A DNA stretch of 64,000 nt from the NCBI GenBank assembly GCA_963843645.1, contig CAWJLE010000004.1, positions 1-64,000 on the forward strand. Direction: 5' to 3'. The stretch comes from CAWJLE01 sp963843645. Its GTDB lineage: Bacteria; Chloroflexota; Anaerolineae; DAOTYC01. The translations under genes and the position numbers were made by a program. The notes under the pieces are model-generated. The model saw nothing but the letters and a program-made list of their open reading frames with translations. It was not told where the DNA came from and did not search any database. Position 1 is the first letter of the stretch. Each line of letters starts with the position of its first letter. Shown here one piece after another: positions 9,193 through 18,045 of the stretch.

Positions 9193-9373
9193 TGCGAGCG
9201 TATTGGCTCATCGTGACGTGGATTGTCCCTCTCGTGTCGTCGAGATAGAATAGGGCCGCGGGGCCCGGTCGAAAGGAGCTTGAGGACGATCGGTCTCTGC
9301 TCCGCGTTGCGGTGCGCCGGCAGGCGAGCCAAACGGTCTTATGTTGGGCAACACCGACCGCAGGGAGCGGGAT

Positions 9374-9997
9374 ATGCCATACAATCCGGACTCATCCGCT
9401 ATATCCATTCACGACTACAAAGAATTGTTGAAGCGCCAGAACCTGTTGCCAAGCCGCAGGTTGCTGTGGCAAGATATCGACCACAACTTCGAAGCCATCG
9501 GTGAGCAAGGCATCGCGAATGTGGCTCAGCTGAAGAAGTCTCTTTCTACGCCGCAGAAGATAGCGTCCTTCGCAGCAACCAGCGGTATTTCCGCAGACTA
9601 TTTGACCATACTCAAAAGAGAAATTGGAAGCCTCGAGCAAAAACCTGTCCCTATTGCCAGTTTCCCCGACGTGGATAGTGCAATCGTGTCAAGCCTGAAC
9701 AGCAGGGGCATCAAAACCTCAAAAGACTATTTTGAAAGTAGCCGGTCTGAGACAGACGAGTTGTTCTGCCTCTGCGACCTCGTCAGAATTAACGGGGTGG
9801 GGGCTATCGCGGCCAGGGCCTTTTATGAGGCGGGCTATCGATCCGTTGCAGCAGTCGCCTGCGCCGATGCGGCGGTCATGCTTGCGCGGGTCTCAGAGGT
9901 CAACGAGGCCAGGCAGTACTACAAGGCAAAACTGGGTGTGAAGGACATGCAGTTTTGTATTGACTTTGCCTCGTTGCTGATAAAACACTGCGGCTGA
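9374..9997 (+). CDS. DUF4332-like helix-hairpin-helix protein
   Basis: 207 residues from ATG 9374 (RBS GGGAGCGGG). Two similar halves can be seen: IGEQGIANVAQLKKSLSTP and, later, LNSRGIKTSKDYFE with VRINGVGAIAARAFYEAGY, resembling helix-hairpin-helix DNA-binding motifs as in DUF4332 proteins. An in-frame upstream ATG (9341) lacks an RBS. No partner gene is adjacent. DNA or RNA binding is an inference from the HhH-like repeats. Confidence 0.6.
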   Translation: MPYNPDSSAISIHDYKELLKRQNLLPSRRLLWQDIDHNFEAIGEQGIANVAQLKKSLSTPQKIASFAATSGISADYLTILKREIGSLEQKPVPIASFPDVDSAIVSSLNSRGIKTSKDYFESSRSETDELFCLCDLVRINGVGAIAARAFYEAGYRSVAAVACADAAVMLARVSEVNEARQYYKAKLGVKDMQFCIDFASLLIKHCG

Positions 9998-10088
9998 GAG
10001 AGAGATGCCGTATGCCTTCGCACTCCAGACGGGCGTGAATGTGCGCCAATGCGCGGTAGATGATATAATGCACGCATGAGAGGGCGAC

Positions 10089-10607
10089 ATGGATGAGAAA
10101 CAGCTCCAGGGCGTAGTGGATACGGAGCGAGCGTCGGCTGAAATGGCACGGGAGCCGGACGTTGTGCTCGGCTATCTGTTCGGCTCTGCAGCGTGCGGTC
10201 AGACGGATGCGCTCAGCGACGTCGACTTCGCCGTCCTTCTCGATCGGCGACTCTCGAGTGAGGATCGTCTTGAGGCGCAGCTCCGGCTGATGGGTGCGCT
10301 GGCGCAATGCAGCCGGCGCGAGGTGGAGGTGGTCGTGCTGAACGATGTGCCGCCGTTGCTGGCATACCAGGTCGTAGAGGAGGGGGTGCTGCTCTATGCC
10401 CGGAGCGCCCCCGACCACGTTGCCTACGTCTCTCTCGCGCGTCGCATATACTTCGACTGGAAGCCATGGGAAGAGTTTCACACTGCCGCACTTATGCGAC
10501 AGATTGAGGAGGGGAGCTTTGGTCGGAGACGACGTCATAGCCGCGCGCTTGAAGCTGCTCGCCGAATACACCAACGACTTGGCGGAGATGCGGGACGTCA
10601 CTCTTGA
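10089..10607 (+). CDS. mntA: MntA-type nucleotidyltransferase antitoxin
   Basis: 172 residues. The motif YLFGSAACGQTDALSDVDFAVLLD is the GS-x10-DxD nucleotidyltransferase signature. The C-terminal part (SLARRIYFDWKPWEEFHTA) is typical of MntA partners of HepT. It overlaps the HepT gene by 89 bp; family members usually end near position 10520, so the last ~30 Arg-rich residues (SFGRRRRHSRALEAARR) may be an out-of-frame extension caused by an indel. The product should neutralise HepT by adding AMP to its C-terminal Tyr. Confidence 0.85.
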   Translation: MDEKQLQGVVDTERASAEMAREPDVVLGYLFGSAACGQTDALSDVDFAVLLDRRLSSEDRLEAQLRLMGALAQCSRREVEVVVLNDVPPLLAYQVVEEGVLLYARSAPDHVAYVSLARRIYFDWKPWEEFHTAALMRQIEEGSFGRRRRHSRALEAARRIHQRLGGDAGRHS

Positions 10608-10935
10608 GGAGTATCGCGACAACAAGCTGATCCGCCGTGCGATAGAACGTACTTTGCAGATGGCTATTGAGGCTTGTCTGGACGTCGGACATCGCCTCAT
10701 CACTACTCATGGTTTCCGCGCGCCTGCTGACAGCGCCGACGTGTTTGTCGTGCTGGGCGAGGAAGGAGCCATTTCGCCTGATCTCGCTTCACACCTGGTC
10801 AAAATGGCCAGATTCCGAAATCTTCTGGTGCACGAGTACTCTCGTCTCGACGACAGCCTCGTTTATGGGATCTTCACTCGGCAGACGACAGACTTCGAAG
10901 CCTTCGTGCGCGGGGTCGTCCTCTATTTGGGTTAG
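10519..10935 (+). CDS. hepT: HepT-type HEPN ribonuclease toxin
   Basis: 139 residues from TTG 10519, preceded by GAGGAGGGGA. All-helical HEPN protein with RFRNLLVHEY, the R-x4-6-H active-site motif followed by the Tyr that MntA modifies in studied pairs. An early helix, LIRRAIERTLQMAIEACLDVG, is also typical. Unlike the locus at 7.3-7.8 kb this toxin is intact. It is translated within the end of the antitoxin gene, which implies coupling. Confidence 0.88.
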   Translation: MVGDDVIAARLKLLAEYTNDLAEMRDVTLEEYRDNKLIRRAIERTLQMAIEACLDVGHRLITTHGFRAPADSADVFVVLGEEGAISPDLASHLVKMARFRNLLVHEYSRLDDSLVYGIFTRQTTDFEAFVRGVVLYLG

Positions 10936-11159
10936 GGTCATCCCAAAAGAGCCCTTTCAAGTCTTCTTGACAACAACCTCCGCTTGAGTAGACAGGGCCA
11001 TTAATTCGAATAATGCATAATTCACTCTAGCATTTTCTGGCATGAGTAGTATAATGAAATGTGTGGAGCATTTGTGTCTGCTCCGGTCGGCTCGGATTGG
11101 AACAGTCGGCGTCGTTGGCGTGCAGATGGTGCAAGGAAATGGAGAAAGGAGAATCCTCC

Positions 11160-11711
11160 ATGCGCGCGAAATCCTGCTTGTTCACCCTCGTTATCGCGTG
11201 TGTTTTGCTGTCTGTGTCCGTGCCCGCCGCAAGCGCGGCTCCTCCCGCGCCGCAGCTCCCGGGCGGCGTCACGGTCAGCCAGGCTTACATCGACACTCTG
11301 ACTCACTGGTTCCAACAAACGTATCCGCAGGACTGGCAGTCTCGCCTGGCTTCGGCTCTGAATCCACCGCTAAACATGACCAAGAATAGTGGAGTGTCGG
11401 AGTCCGTCATTCTCAACGGACTGCCGGCGAACACGCGGTGGATCGACGTCTGGCATCAAGAGCTCGACGGTGCCTGGGCTCAGCAGTCCGCCATCCACCC
11501 CGCCGGTATCGTGCCGAACCCGGTTAAGGTTGACATGGCGATTCAGGGGACTCTCCCCGGGGTGTTCGTGATCCGCGCCTGCGACGCAACAGGCCTGGCC
11601 CTGCTGGGCGGTCCCAAGCTCCTCGTGGTCTTGCCTGGCGGCACCCAGGGCTTCAACGTACCGGATCTGCCGGCCGGCTCCTCGACCCAGGTGGCCGGCG
11701 CGCCCCTGTAA
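11160..11711 (+). CDS. Secreted protein of unknown function
   Basis: 183 residues from ATG 11160 with GAAAGGAG 9 bp upstream. Residues 1-26 form a clear signal peptide (LFTLVIACVLLSVSVPAASA). The mature part is about 155 residues without cysteine pairs or a recognisable catalytic motif, with a WIDVWHQELDGAWAQ segment and a hydrophobic C-terminal half. I do not recognise the family. It is followed by its own terminator. Confidence 0.65.
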   Translation: MRAKSCLFTLVIACVLLSVSVPAASAAPPAPQLPGGVTVSQAYIDTLTHWFQQTYPQDWQSRLASALNPPLNMTKNSGVSESVILNGLPANTRWIDVWHQELDGAWAQQSAIHPAGIVPNPVKVDMAIQGTLPGVFVIRACDATGLALLGGPKLLVVLPGGTQGFNVPDLPAGSSTQVAGAPL

Positions 11712-11771
11712 CCTCGGCCCAGACAGAACAGGGCGGACTGGCGTCCCATCTCACGAAGGAGTCGTGCGTGC

Positions 11772-11796
11772 GAGCCCGGCGTCAGTAGCCGGGCTC
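11772..11796 (+). terminator. Rho-independent terminator
   Basis: Stem GAGCCCGG / CCGGGCTC with a 9-nt loop, followed by TTTCG; 60 bp downstream of the secreted-protein gene. The rest of 11712-12073 shows no gene. Confidence 0.75.
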
Positions 11797-12073
11797 TTTC
11801 GTATCGGCGCGGCGCTGCCTTGGGGTCCTCTAGCGACGGCGCCAGTCGTCCGACGTATGGGAAAAACCGTGTCCTGCTGATCTCAAAAACACTACTCCCT
11901 CTCAGATTGCATTCTGAGCGCATTGTGGCATACTGATGGTGCGTGGCAGTTCGCGCCTTTTCATACCTTCCGACGTGATGCGCCAGCAGTCGACCCCAGC
12001 GCAGCACTCAAGGCGTTCCCCAACCCGTGTCGTCGTCCCACTTACGATTCCCCGAACCAAAAAGGAGGCCAGC

Positions 12074-15000
12074 ATGACCACCACTCCAACGATTCCGATT
12101 CCGCAGCCCAAACCTTCGCCCCTGTTGGGCAACCTGCCCGACATGGCTCACGCCGGCGGCCAGGCTTTGGCGAGCATGGCCCGCACCTACGGGCCCATCT
12201 TCCGCCTGGTCGCTACCCGGCCGGGAGCTCATCGTCGTCAGCTCTCAGGAACTCGTGAACGAGTTGTGCGACACGCAGCGCTTCGGCAAGAAGCTGGCGT
12301 CCGGAGTGCAAGAGATTCGTGAGCTGGCCGGCGACGGTCTGTTCACCGCCGCAACCGAGGAGCCTAATTGGGGGCGCGCTCATCGTATTCTGATGTCCTC
12401 CTTCGCCCCCGCAGCGCTGCGAGACATGTTCGATTCCATGCTGGACATCGCGGGGCAGCTATGCTTGAAGTGGGAGCGCGAAGGGCCGGACTATCGTATC
12501 GACCTCGTCGATAACACGACCCGCCTCACGCTGGACACGATCGCGCTGTGCGCGTTCAACTATCGCTTCAACAGCTTCTATCAGAAAGAGATGCATCCTT
12601 TCGTTTCTGCGATGGTCCGGGCGCTGTTGGAAGCAGGCGCGCGCGGACGCCGGCTGCCGCTGCAAAACAGGGTGATGTTGATCAAGCGCCGGCAGTACGA
12701 CGAGGACGTGCGCTATATGCACCAGGTTGCCGACGAGCTGGTTGCCGCGCGGAAACGGAATGGCGACCCGCCGGGCAAGAAGGACATCCTGAGTGTCATG
12801 CTGAATGCCAAGGACCCGCAGACCGGCGAGGGCCTGAGTGACGAAAACATCCGCTATCAGATGGTGACCTTCCTGGTTGCAGGCCACGAAACCACCAGCG
12901 GCCTCCTTTCATTTGCCATCTACGAGCTCTTGCAGCATCCGGACGTCATGGAGCGGGCCCGGGCGGAAGTGGATAGCGTGCTCGACGGCGAGACGCCACG
13001 CTTCGAGGATTTGGCGAAGCTCGACGTACATCGACCAGGTGTTGAAAGAGACCTTGCGTCTTTGGCCTACCGCGCCAGGGTTCGCGGTCCACTCGCTCGA
13101 ACCGGAAACGATCATCGGCGGCAAATACCTCGTCCGCCAGGATCAGACGTTGATCATTCCGCTGCCGGTCCTGCACCGCGATCCCAAAGTGTGGGGGCCC
13201 GATCCGGAGAAGTTCGATCCGGAGCGGTTCTCGTTCGAAGCGGCGGAGAAGCTGCCTCCCAATGCCTGGAAGCCGTTCGGCAACGGCCAGCGGGCCTGCA
13301 TCGGCCGGCCTTTCGCCTTGCAGGAGGCGACTCTGGTGCTGGCGATGGTTCTCCAGCGATTCGATCTATCGCTAGCAGACCCGTCATATAAGCTGCAGAT
13401 CAAGCAGACCCTGACTATCAAGCCGACCGGGTTCTTCATCCATGCGAAGCGCCGGGCTGACATGGCCGTGAAGGCCGTGCCGACGGCGACCGTGGCGCCT
13501 GTGGCCACGGCGGCGCCGGCCGTGATGGCGAGCCAGGTGAAGCCCAACGGCATTCCCATCCAGGTTCTTTTTGGATCCAACGCCGGCTCCGCCGAGGCCT
13601 TCGCCCAGCGGATCGCCACTGACGCGCAGGCCCAGGGGTACACTGCATCCCTCGCGCCCCTCGACTCCGGAGCCGGGCATCTTCCCTCCGATGGGGCCGT
13701 CGTCATCGTCACGGCCTCTTACGAGGGCCAGCCGCCCGACAATGCGCGCCAGTTCGTATCGTGGCTGGACGGGGTCCCGGCCGAATCCTTGAAGGGGATC
13801 AAGTACGCGGTCTTCGGCTGCGGAAACAAGGACTGGGCGCGTACCTACCAGGCAGTGCCGAAGAAGGTCGACTCAGAAATGCAGGCAGCAGGCGCCGTAC
13901 GTCTGCTCGAGCGCGGCGAGGCCGACGCGCGGGGAGACTTCTTCGGCGACTTCGACCGCTGGTATGCGCCGTTTTGGTCCACGGTCGGTGCGGCTTTTGG
14001 CCAGGAAACCCACGCACCCGAACCGCTGCCCTTGTTCGCCGTCGAGTTCGTGGCGGGCGTGCGGGACCCGATTCTGCGCCAGAACAACCTGAAGATGGGC
14101 GACATCGTGGACAACAAGGAGCTGGTGAACGTGGCGGCGCCGAACGCGCGCTCGAAGCGCCACGTCGAGGTCGCGCTTCCGGAAGGTTCGCAATATCGCG
14201 CGGGCGACTATCTCGCCGTGCTCGCGATGAACCCGTCTCAGAATGTCGAACGAGCGCTCCATCGTTTCGACCTGGCCTATGATGCGCAGGTCGTGATTCG
14301 CATGCCTGCCGGGGGGCAAACGTTCTTCCCTACTGGTCAGCCCGTCACGGCGGGTGAGCTGCTCGCGAGCTACGTGGAGCTGGCGCAGCCCGCGACCCGC
14401 AAGCAGATTGAACAACTGGCAACCTCGACGACGGACCAGGCGGAGAAACAGGCGCTTTCAGATTTCGATCGCGAGCGATGACGCTTACACACAGGCCATT
14501 CTGTCGAAACGGGTCAGCCCATTGGATTTGCTGGAGCGCTACCCGTCGTGCGCCCTGTCCTTTGCCTCGTTCCTGCAGATGCTTTCGCCGCTCAAGCCTC
14601 GACAGTACTCCATCTCATCGTCTCCGTTGTGGAGCGCGACCCACTGCACACTGACCGTCGCGGTCCTGGAAGCGCCGGCATGGTCGGGACAGGGCGAGTT
14701 TCAGGGCGTGACCTCCACGTATCTCGCCCGCTCGCGACCGGGTTCCAAAGTGGCAGTAGCGACCCGCGCCTCGAACGCAGCGTTCCACATGCCCGAGTCG
14801 CCGGATACGCCGATGATCATGACGTGCGCCGGAACCGGGATTGCCCCGTTCCGCGGGTTCCTGCAGGAACGCGCAATTCGGGTTGGCGAGGGGGCGACGC
14901 TGGGCCCGGCCTTGCTGTTCTTCGGCTGCGAGTATCCGGATGTGGATTTCCTCTACAAAGACGAGCTTACGGAGTGGGCGCAGAGCGGAGTGGTCAGCGT

Positions 15001-15266
15001 GCGACCGGCGTTCTCGAGGGCGCCCGATGGCGATGTCAAGTACGTTCAAGATCGCTTGTGGAAGGACCGCGCGGACGTTATGGCGCTCATGAACCAGGGA
15101 GCCCACATCTACGTCTGTGGTGACGGCAGCGCACATGGCGCCCGCCGTCCGCGAGACGTTTGGGCGCATGTACCAGGAGTCCAACGCCGCCTCTGCGGAG
15201 CAGGTGGATGCCTGGCTTGAGGGCCTCGAGAAAAGCATCCGTTACACTCAGGACGTCTTCGCCTGA
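12074..15266 (+). CDS. CYP102-type self-sufficient cytochrome P450/NADPH-P450 reductase (frame-broken)
   Basis: Restored length is about 1060 residues, as in Bacillus P450 BM3, which hydroxylates fatty acids with NADPH and O2. The P450 domain (about 1-460) shows the I-helix motif AGHETTSG, the ExxR motif KETLRLW and the haem loop FGNGQRACIG. A Pro/Ala/Val linker leads to the FMN domain (LFGSNAGSAEAFAQRIA, FGCGNKDWARTYQ) and the FAD/NADPH domain (RQYSISSSP, TGIAPFRGFLQER, YVCGDGS). RBS AAAGGAGG lies before ATG 12074. Four single-base insertions near 12219, 13023, 14476 and 15134 break the frame; at 13023 and 15134 the extra base is an alternative third base (CTC|G, GCA|C). The gene stands alone with no visible regulator. 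It is probably functional once corrected. Confidence 0.9.
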
Positions 15267-15293
15267 CCGCTTGCGGTCTGCCTCTGCTGCTGC

Positions 15294-15428
15294 GGTCCCT
15301 TCTCGCGTCGATCTGACCGGTTTTTCACCACGGAGACACGGAGGCCCGGAGAAAGACATTATCTCTTTCCTCCGGGTCTCTGTGTCTCCGTGGTGAAAAA
15401 CCGGTCAGATCGACGCGAGAGGGGACCG
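15294..15428. repeat. Long near-perfect inverted repeat (CCACGGAGACACGG-type palindrome)
   Basis: Left arm 15301-15356 and right arm 15365-15420 are nearly perfect reverse complements over about 56 bp, with an 8-nt centre and further pairing outside (GGTCCCT / GGGGACC). The core TTTTTCACCACGGAGACAC resembles a palindromic element that, from memory, recurs between genes in many bacterial genomes. It could form a very stable hairpin or cruciform and would act as a terminator for the P450 gene. A degenerate relative may sit at 1708-1772. Confidence 0.85.
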
Positions 15429-15522
15429 CCGCTCCAAAATGGGTGGTGTCCGGTTGCCTCTAGCGTCTTGCATGCTATAATCCCGTGAGGCACCACACGC
15501 CTGAACCAGGGAGGATCGCGAT

Positions 15523-16071
15523 ATGTCGAACGAAGAAGCGCTCAACCGCGTGCGCCGCGCGGATCGCGTCGTGACCGATGAAGCCTGGCTCCGCTCCTTC
15601 TTGCACCGCGCGCCGTTTGGCGTGCTGGCGACAGCGCGCGATGGCCAGCCATTCGCCGTCGCCCGGAACTTCGCCTACGACGAGGCGGCCGGCGTCATCT
15701 ACACCCACGGCGCGATGCAAGGCCGGACCTACGACAACGTGCAGGCCGATGGCCGGGTCTGTTTCAGCATCAATGAGATGGGGCGACTGCTGCCGGGTAC
15801 GCGGGCCATAAATTTCGGCGTCGAGTACTCCGGCGTAGTCGTTTTCGGGCGCATCTCGCTGGTCACAGATGCAGAGGAGGCCGCGCACGGTCTGCAACTG
15901 CTCCTGGACAAGTATTTCCCTCATTTGCGCGTAGACCAGGATTACATACCCGTCACCGATGAGGATCTGGAGATCACGGCGGTCTTCCGGCTCGACATCG
16001 AGAGCTGGAGTGGAAAGCGCAAGGAGGCCCCCGCCGATTTTCCCGGGGCGTTCGCGTACGGCGCCTGGTAG
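15523..16071 (+). CDS. Pyridoxamine 5'-phosphate oxidase-like FMN-binding protein
   Basis: 182 residues of the split-barrel flavin fold. FGVLATARDGQPFAVARNFAY and IYTHGAMQGRTYDNVQAD, followed by RVCFSINEMG, are the usual FMN-contact strands of the PNPOx-like (NimA/HugZ-type) group. The C-terminal acidic region (DEDLEITAVFRLDIESWSGK) is typical. RBS GGGAGGA precedes ATG 15523. It may reduce nitro groups or bind flavin or F420; the substrate cannot be inferred. Confidence 0.82.
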   Translation: MSNEEALNRVRRADRVVTDEAWLRSFLHRAPFGVLATARDGQPFAVARNFAYDEAAGVIYTHGAMQGRTYDNVQADGRVCFSINEMGRLLPGTRAINFGVEYSGVVVFGRISLVTDAEEAAHGLQLLLDKYFPHLRVDQDYIPVTDEDLEITAVFRLDIESWSGKRKEAPADFPGAFAYGAW

Positions 16072-16148
16072 ATCGGGCCCGAGTCTCACTGATTCGCTCT
16101 GTGCGAGCCGTGGCTTCGCCTTGCACGCGGCGGCGAAAGGACTGATGG

Positions 16149-16886
16149 ATGGCGATGACTGACGCAATGCCCAGGCGACTCTATCTCATACCTCTCAGGA
16201 CAGCGACAGTCCCCGGGCCCGCTGGAGGGGTGGAGATGGTCCTGGGCTGTTACCTGGTGCTCACCAGCGATGGGCGGCACGTTCTGATCGACAGCGGACT
16301 GCCGCCGGACTTCACCGTTCCGGGAGCGCCACCGCCGACCGGGGGCGAGACGAACGTGATCGAGCAGCTCGACCGGCTGGGGCTGTCGCCGAGCGACGTC
16401 GATACGGTCGTCTGCACCCACTTCGACGTGGATCACGTTGGGTACCACGATGCCTTCCCCCAGGCCGAGTTCGTCGTCCAGCGCGAACACTACGAGGCGG
16501 CGCGCGGCGGACACCCCCGCTATGCGGCGGTGCGTGCTCACTGGGATCATCCGGCCCTGCGCTATCGACTGCTCGACGGAGACACCGAGCTCCTCCCCGG
16601 TTTGACGCTGATCGAGACCAGCGGGCATTCGCCCGGACACCAATCGGTGCTCGTGCGCCTGCCACGGACCGGTCCGGTGCTGCTGGCGATCGATGCCGTG
16701 CCGATGCAGAGTCTTTTCACTGAAGATCGCACGGCCCGGTCGGTAGATGACGACGAGGACAAACTGCGCGCCAGTACGCGGAAGCTCCTTGATTGGGTCG
16801 ACCGCGAGCACGTGCGGCTGGTCGTCTTCGGCCACGACGGGCGGCAGTGGCAGACGCTTCGACTGGCGCCGGAATACTACGACTGA
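16149..16886 (+). CDS. Metallo-beta-lactamase-fold hydrolase, N-acyl homoserine lactonase-like
   Basis: 245 residues. The metal site is THFDVDHVGYH (HxDxDH), with further ligands in SGHSPGHQS and GHDGRQW. The N-terminus LVLTSDGRHVLIDSGLP is the usual first beta-strand pair. Overall layout and length match AiiA/AttM-type lactonases, so quorum-signal or other lactone hydrolysis is plausible but not shown. Start ATG 16149. Confidence 0.8.
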   Translation: MAMTDAMPRRLYLIPLRTATVPGPAGGVEMVLGCYLVLTSDGRHVLIDSGLPPDFTVPGAPPPTGGETNVIEQLDRLGLSPSDVDTVVCTHFDVDHVGYHDAFPQAEFVVQREHYEAARGGHPRYAAVRAHWDHPALRYRLLDGDTELLPGLTLIETSGHSPGHQSVLVRLPRTGPVLLAIDAVPMQSLFTEDRTARSVDDDEDKLRASTRKLLDWVDREHVRLVVFGHDGRQWQTLRLAPEYYD

Positions 16887-16916
16887 TACCCCACTTGAAA
16901 AAGGCAGGGGATTATC

Positions 16917-17171
16917 GTGGGCAGCGAAGTCCATGAATTCCGAGGACAGCGGTTCAGTGTCACCCCGATGGGGAACTGCGTCTTCGAAGTAGCCCTGGAA
17001 GGCGTGAAAGACGTCTGGCATGGCGGAACCCAGGCGCAGCAGGCGCTCCTATGGCGGTGCGCCTTGAGTGTGGTGACCAGGCACTCCGAGTGGCCGGACC
17101 GGAAAATGTCGATTATATTGGATGCGCCTCTCAGCCCAGACGGCCTGCTGCTGAAGCCCTGGGATTGCTGA
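16917..17171 (+). CDS. Small protein of unknown function
   Basis: 84 residues from GTG 16917, ending one base before the pentapeptide-repeat gene. There is a hydrophobic C-terminal half, one Trp-rich stretch (VKDVWHGGTQAQQALLWRC) and no recognised motif. Tight linkage to the next gene supports it being real; it might be part of the same unit. Confidence 0.5.
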   Translation: MGSEVHEFRGQRFSVTPMGNCVFEVALEGVKDVWHGGTQAQQALLWRCALSVVTRHSEWPDRKMSIILDAPLSPDGLLLKPWDC

Positions 17172-17834
17172 GTGCACCAGTTGGGCGCGTCGTTTCAGAA
17201 CAACGTCGGTTCGAGGAATAGAAGATTGGTTGTGGATCCGTTCGGTGCGCAAAGGGAATGCGACGGCCGGGAATTCAAGGGCGTCGCTCTGGTAGGTGGC
17301 AGCGTCGAGTCGAAGGAGTTCGACTCCTGCGTCTTTACCAAATGCTCTTTCCGTGAGACATCATTCAAGTCATGCCGGTTTTGCAGCTGTCGGTTCCGCC
17401 GTTGCGACTTGAGCCTGGCGCACGTCGCACACTGTGCGTTCGTCGATGCGCGATTTGAGGACTGTGCCCTGATCGGCATCAACTGGACCGAGGCCGCCTG
17501 GCGAAAGAACGTGTTGGCGGCTCCCGTCCATTTCGTGAATTGCGCGCTCAATCACTCCGTGTTTATGGGCCTGAGTCTGAGAGGAATCACGGTAGCCCGG
17601 TGCGTGGCCAAGGATGTGGACTTTTCGGAGTGTGATCTGACGCGTGCCGATTGCACGCTGACGGATTTCGAGCAAAGCCGTTTCGTACAGACCAACCTGA
17701 CCGAGGCCGACTTTACGGGCGCCACGCACTACGCTATCGCTGCGAATCTCAACACGCTGAAGAAGACGAAGTTCTCGCTCCCCGAAGCATTATCGCTGCT
17801 GTACAGCCTGGATATCATCCTCACCGAAAGCTGA
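17172..17834 (+). CDS. Pentapeptide-repeat protein
   Basis: 220 residues from GTG 17172, directly after the preceding stop. A(D/N)LxX-type five-residue repeats run through most of the protein (CVFTKCSFRETSFKSCRF, SECDLTRADCTLTDF, TNLTEADFTGA), predicting a right-handed quadrilateral beta-helix. Cys is unusually common at the central positions. Some family members mimic DNA and protect gyrase; no function can be assigned here. Confidence 0.85.
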   Translation: MHQLGASFQNNVGSRNRRLVVDPFGAQRECDGREFKGVALVGGSVESKEFDSCVFTKCSFRETSFKSCRFCSCRFRRCDLSLAHVAHCAFVDARFEDCALIGINWTEAAWRKNVLAAPVHFVNCALNHSVFMGLSLRGITVARCVAKDVDFSECDLTRADCTLTDFEQSRFVQTNLTEADFTGATHYAIAANLNTLKKTKFSLPEALSLLYSLDIILTES

Positions 17835-17943
17835 GACGATTCTGCCTTCCCATTTTGGTTGCGTGGCCCGTCAATGACCGCGTGGGTTCGGTTTGCCTTC
17901 GAGCCAAATGCGCTGTCAGTTTAGGATTAATGTTGTATATGTA

Positions 17944-17972
17944 TTGACATATATCGCGTCAGATGTTAAAAT
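17944..17972 (+). promoter_or_regulatory. Sigma-70 promoter of the BAAT-family esterase gene
   Basis: TTGACA (17944-17949), 17-bp spacer, TAAAAT (17967-17972), in an A/T-rich island 75 bp before the start codon. Confidence 0.75.
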
Positions 17973-18045
17973 AATGAACAACGATGATTCCTTCATTTCG
18001 ATCTGAGCCGAAACAGACAACACGTGAAGAAGGAGGCCAGTCCTG

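Noticed and set aside
12074..15266. P450 gene as a pseudogene
   Set aside because: All catalytic and cofactor motifs survive and every break is a single extra base, as in essential genes such as atpA and atpB in the same window.
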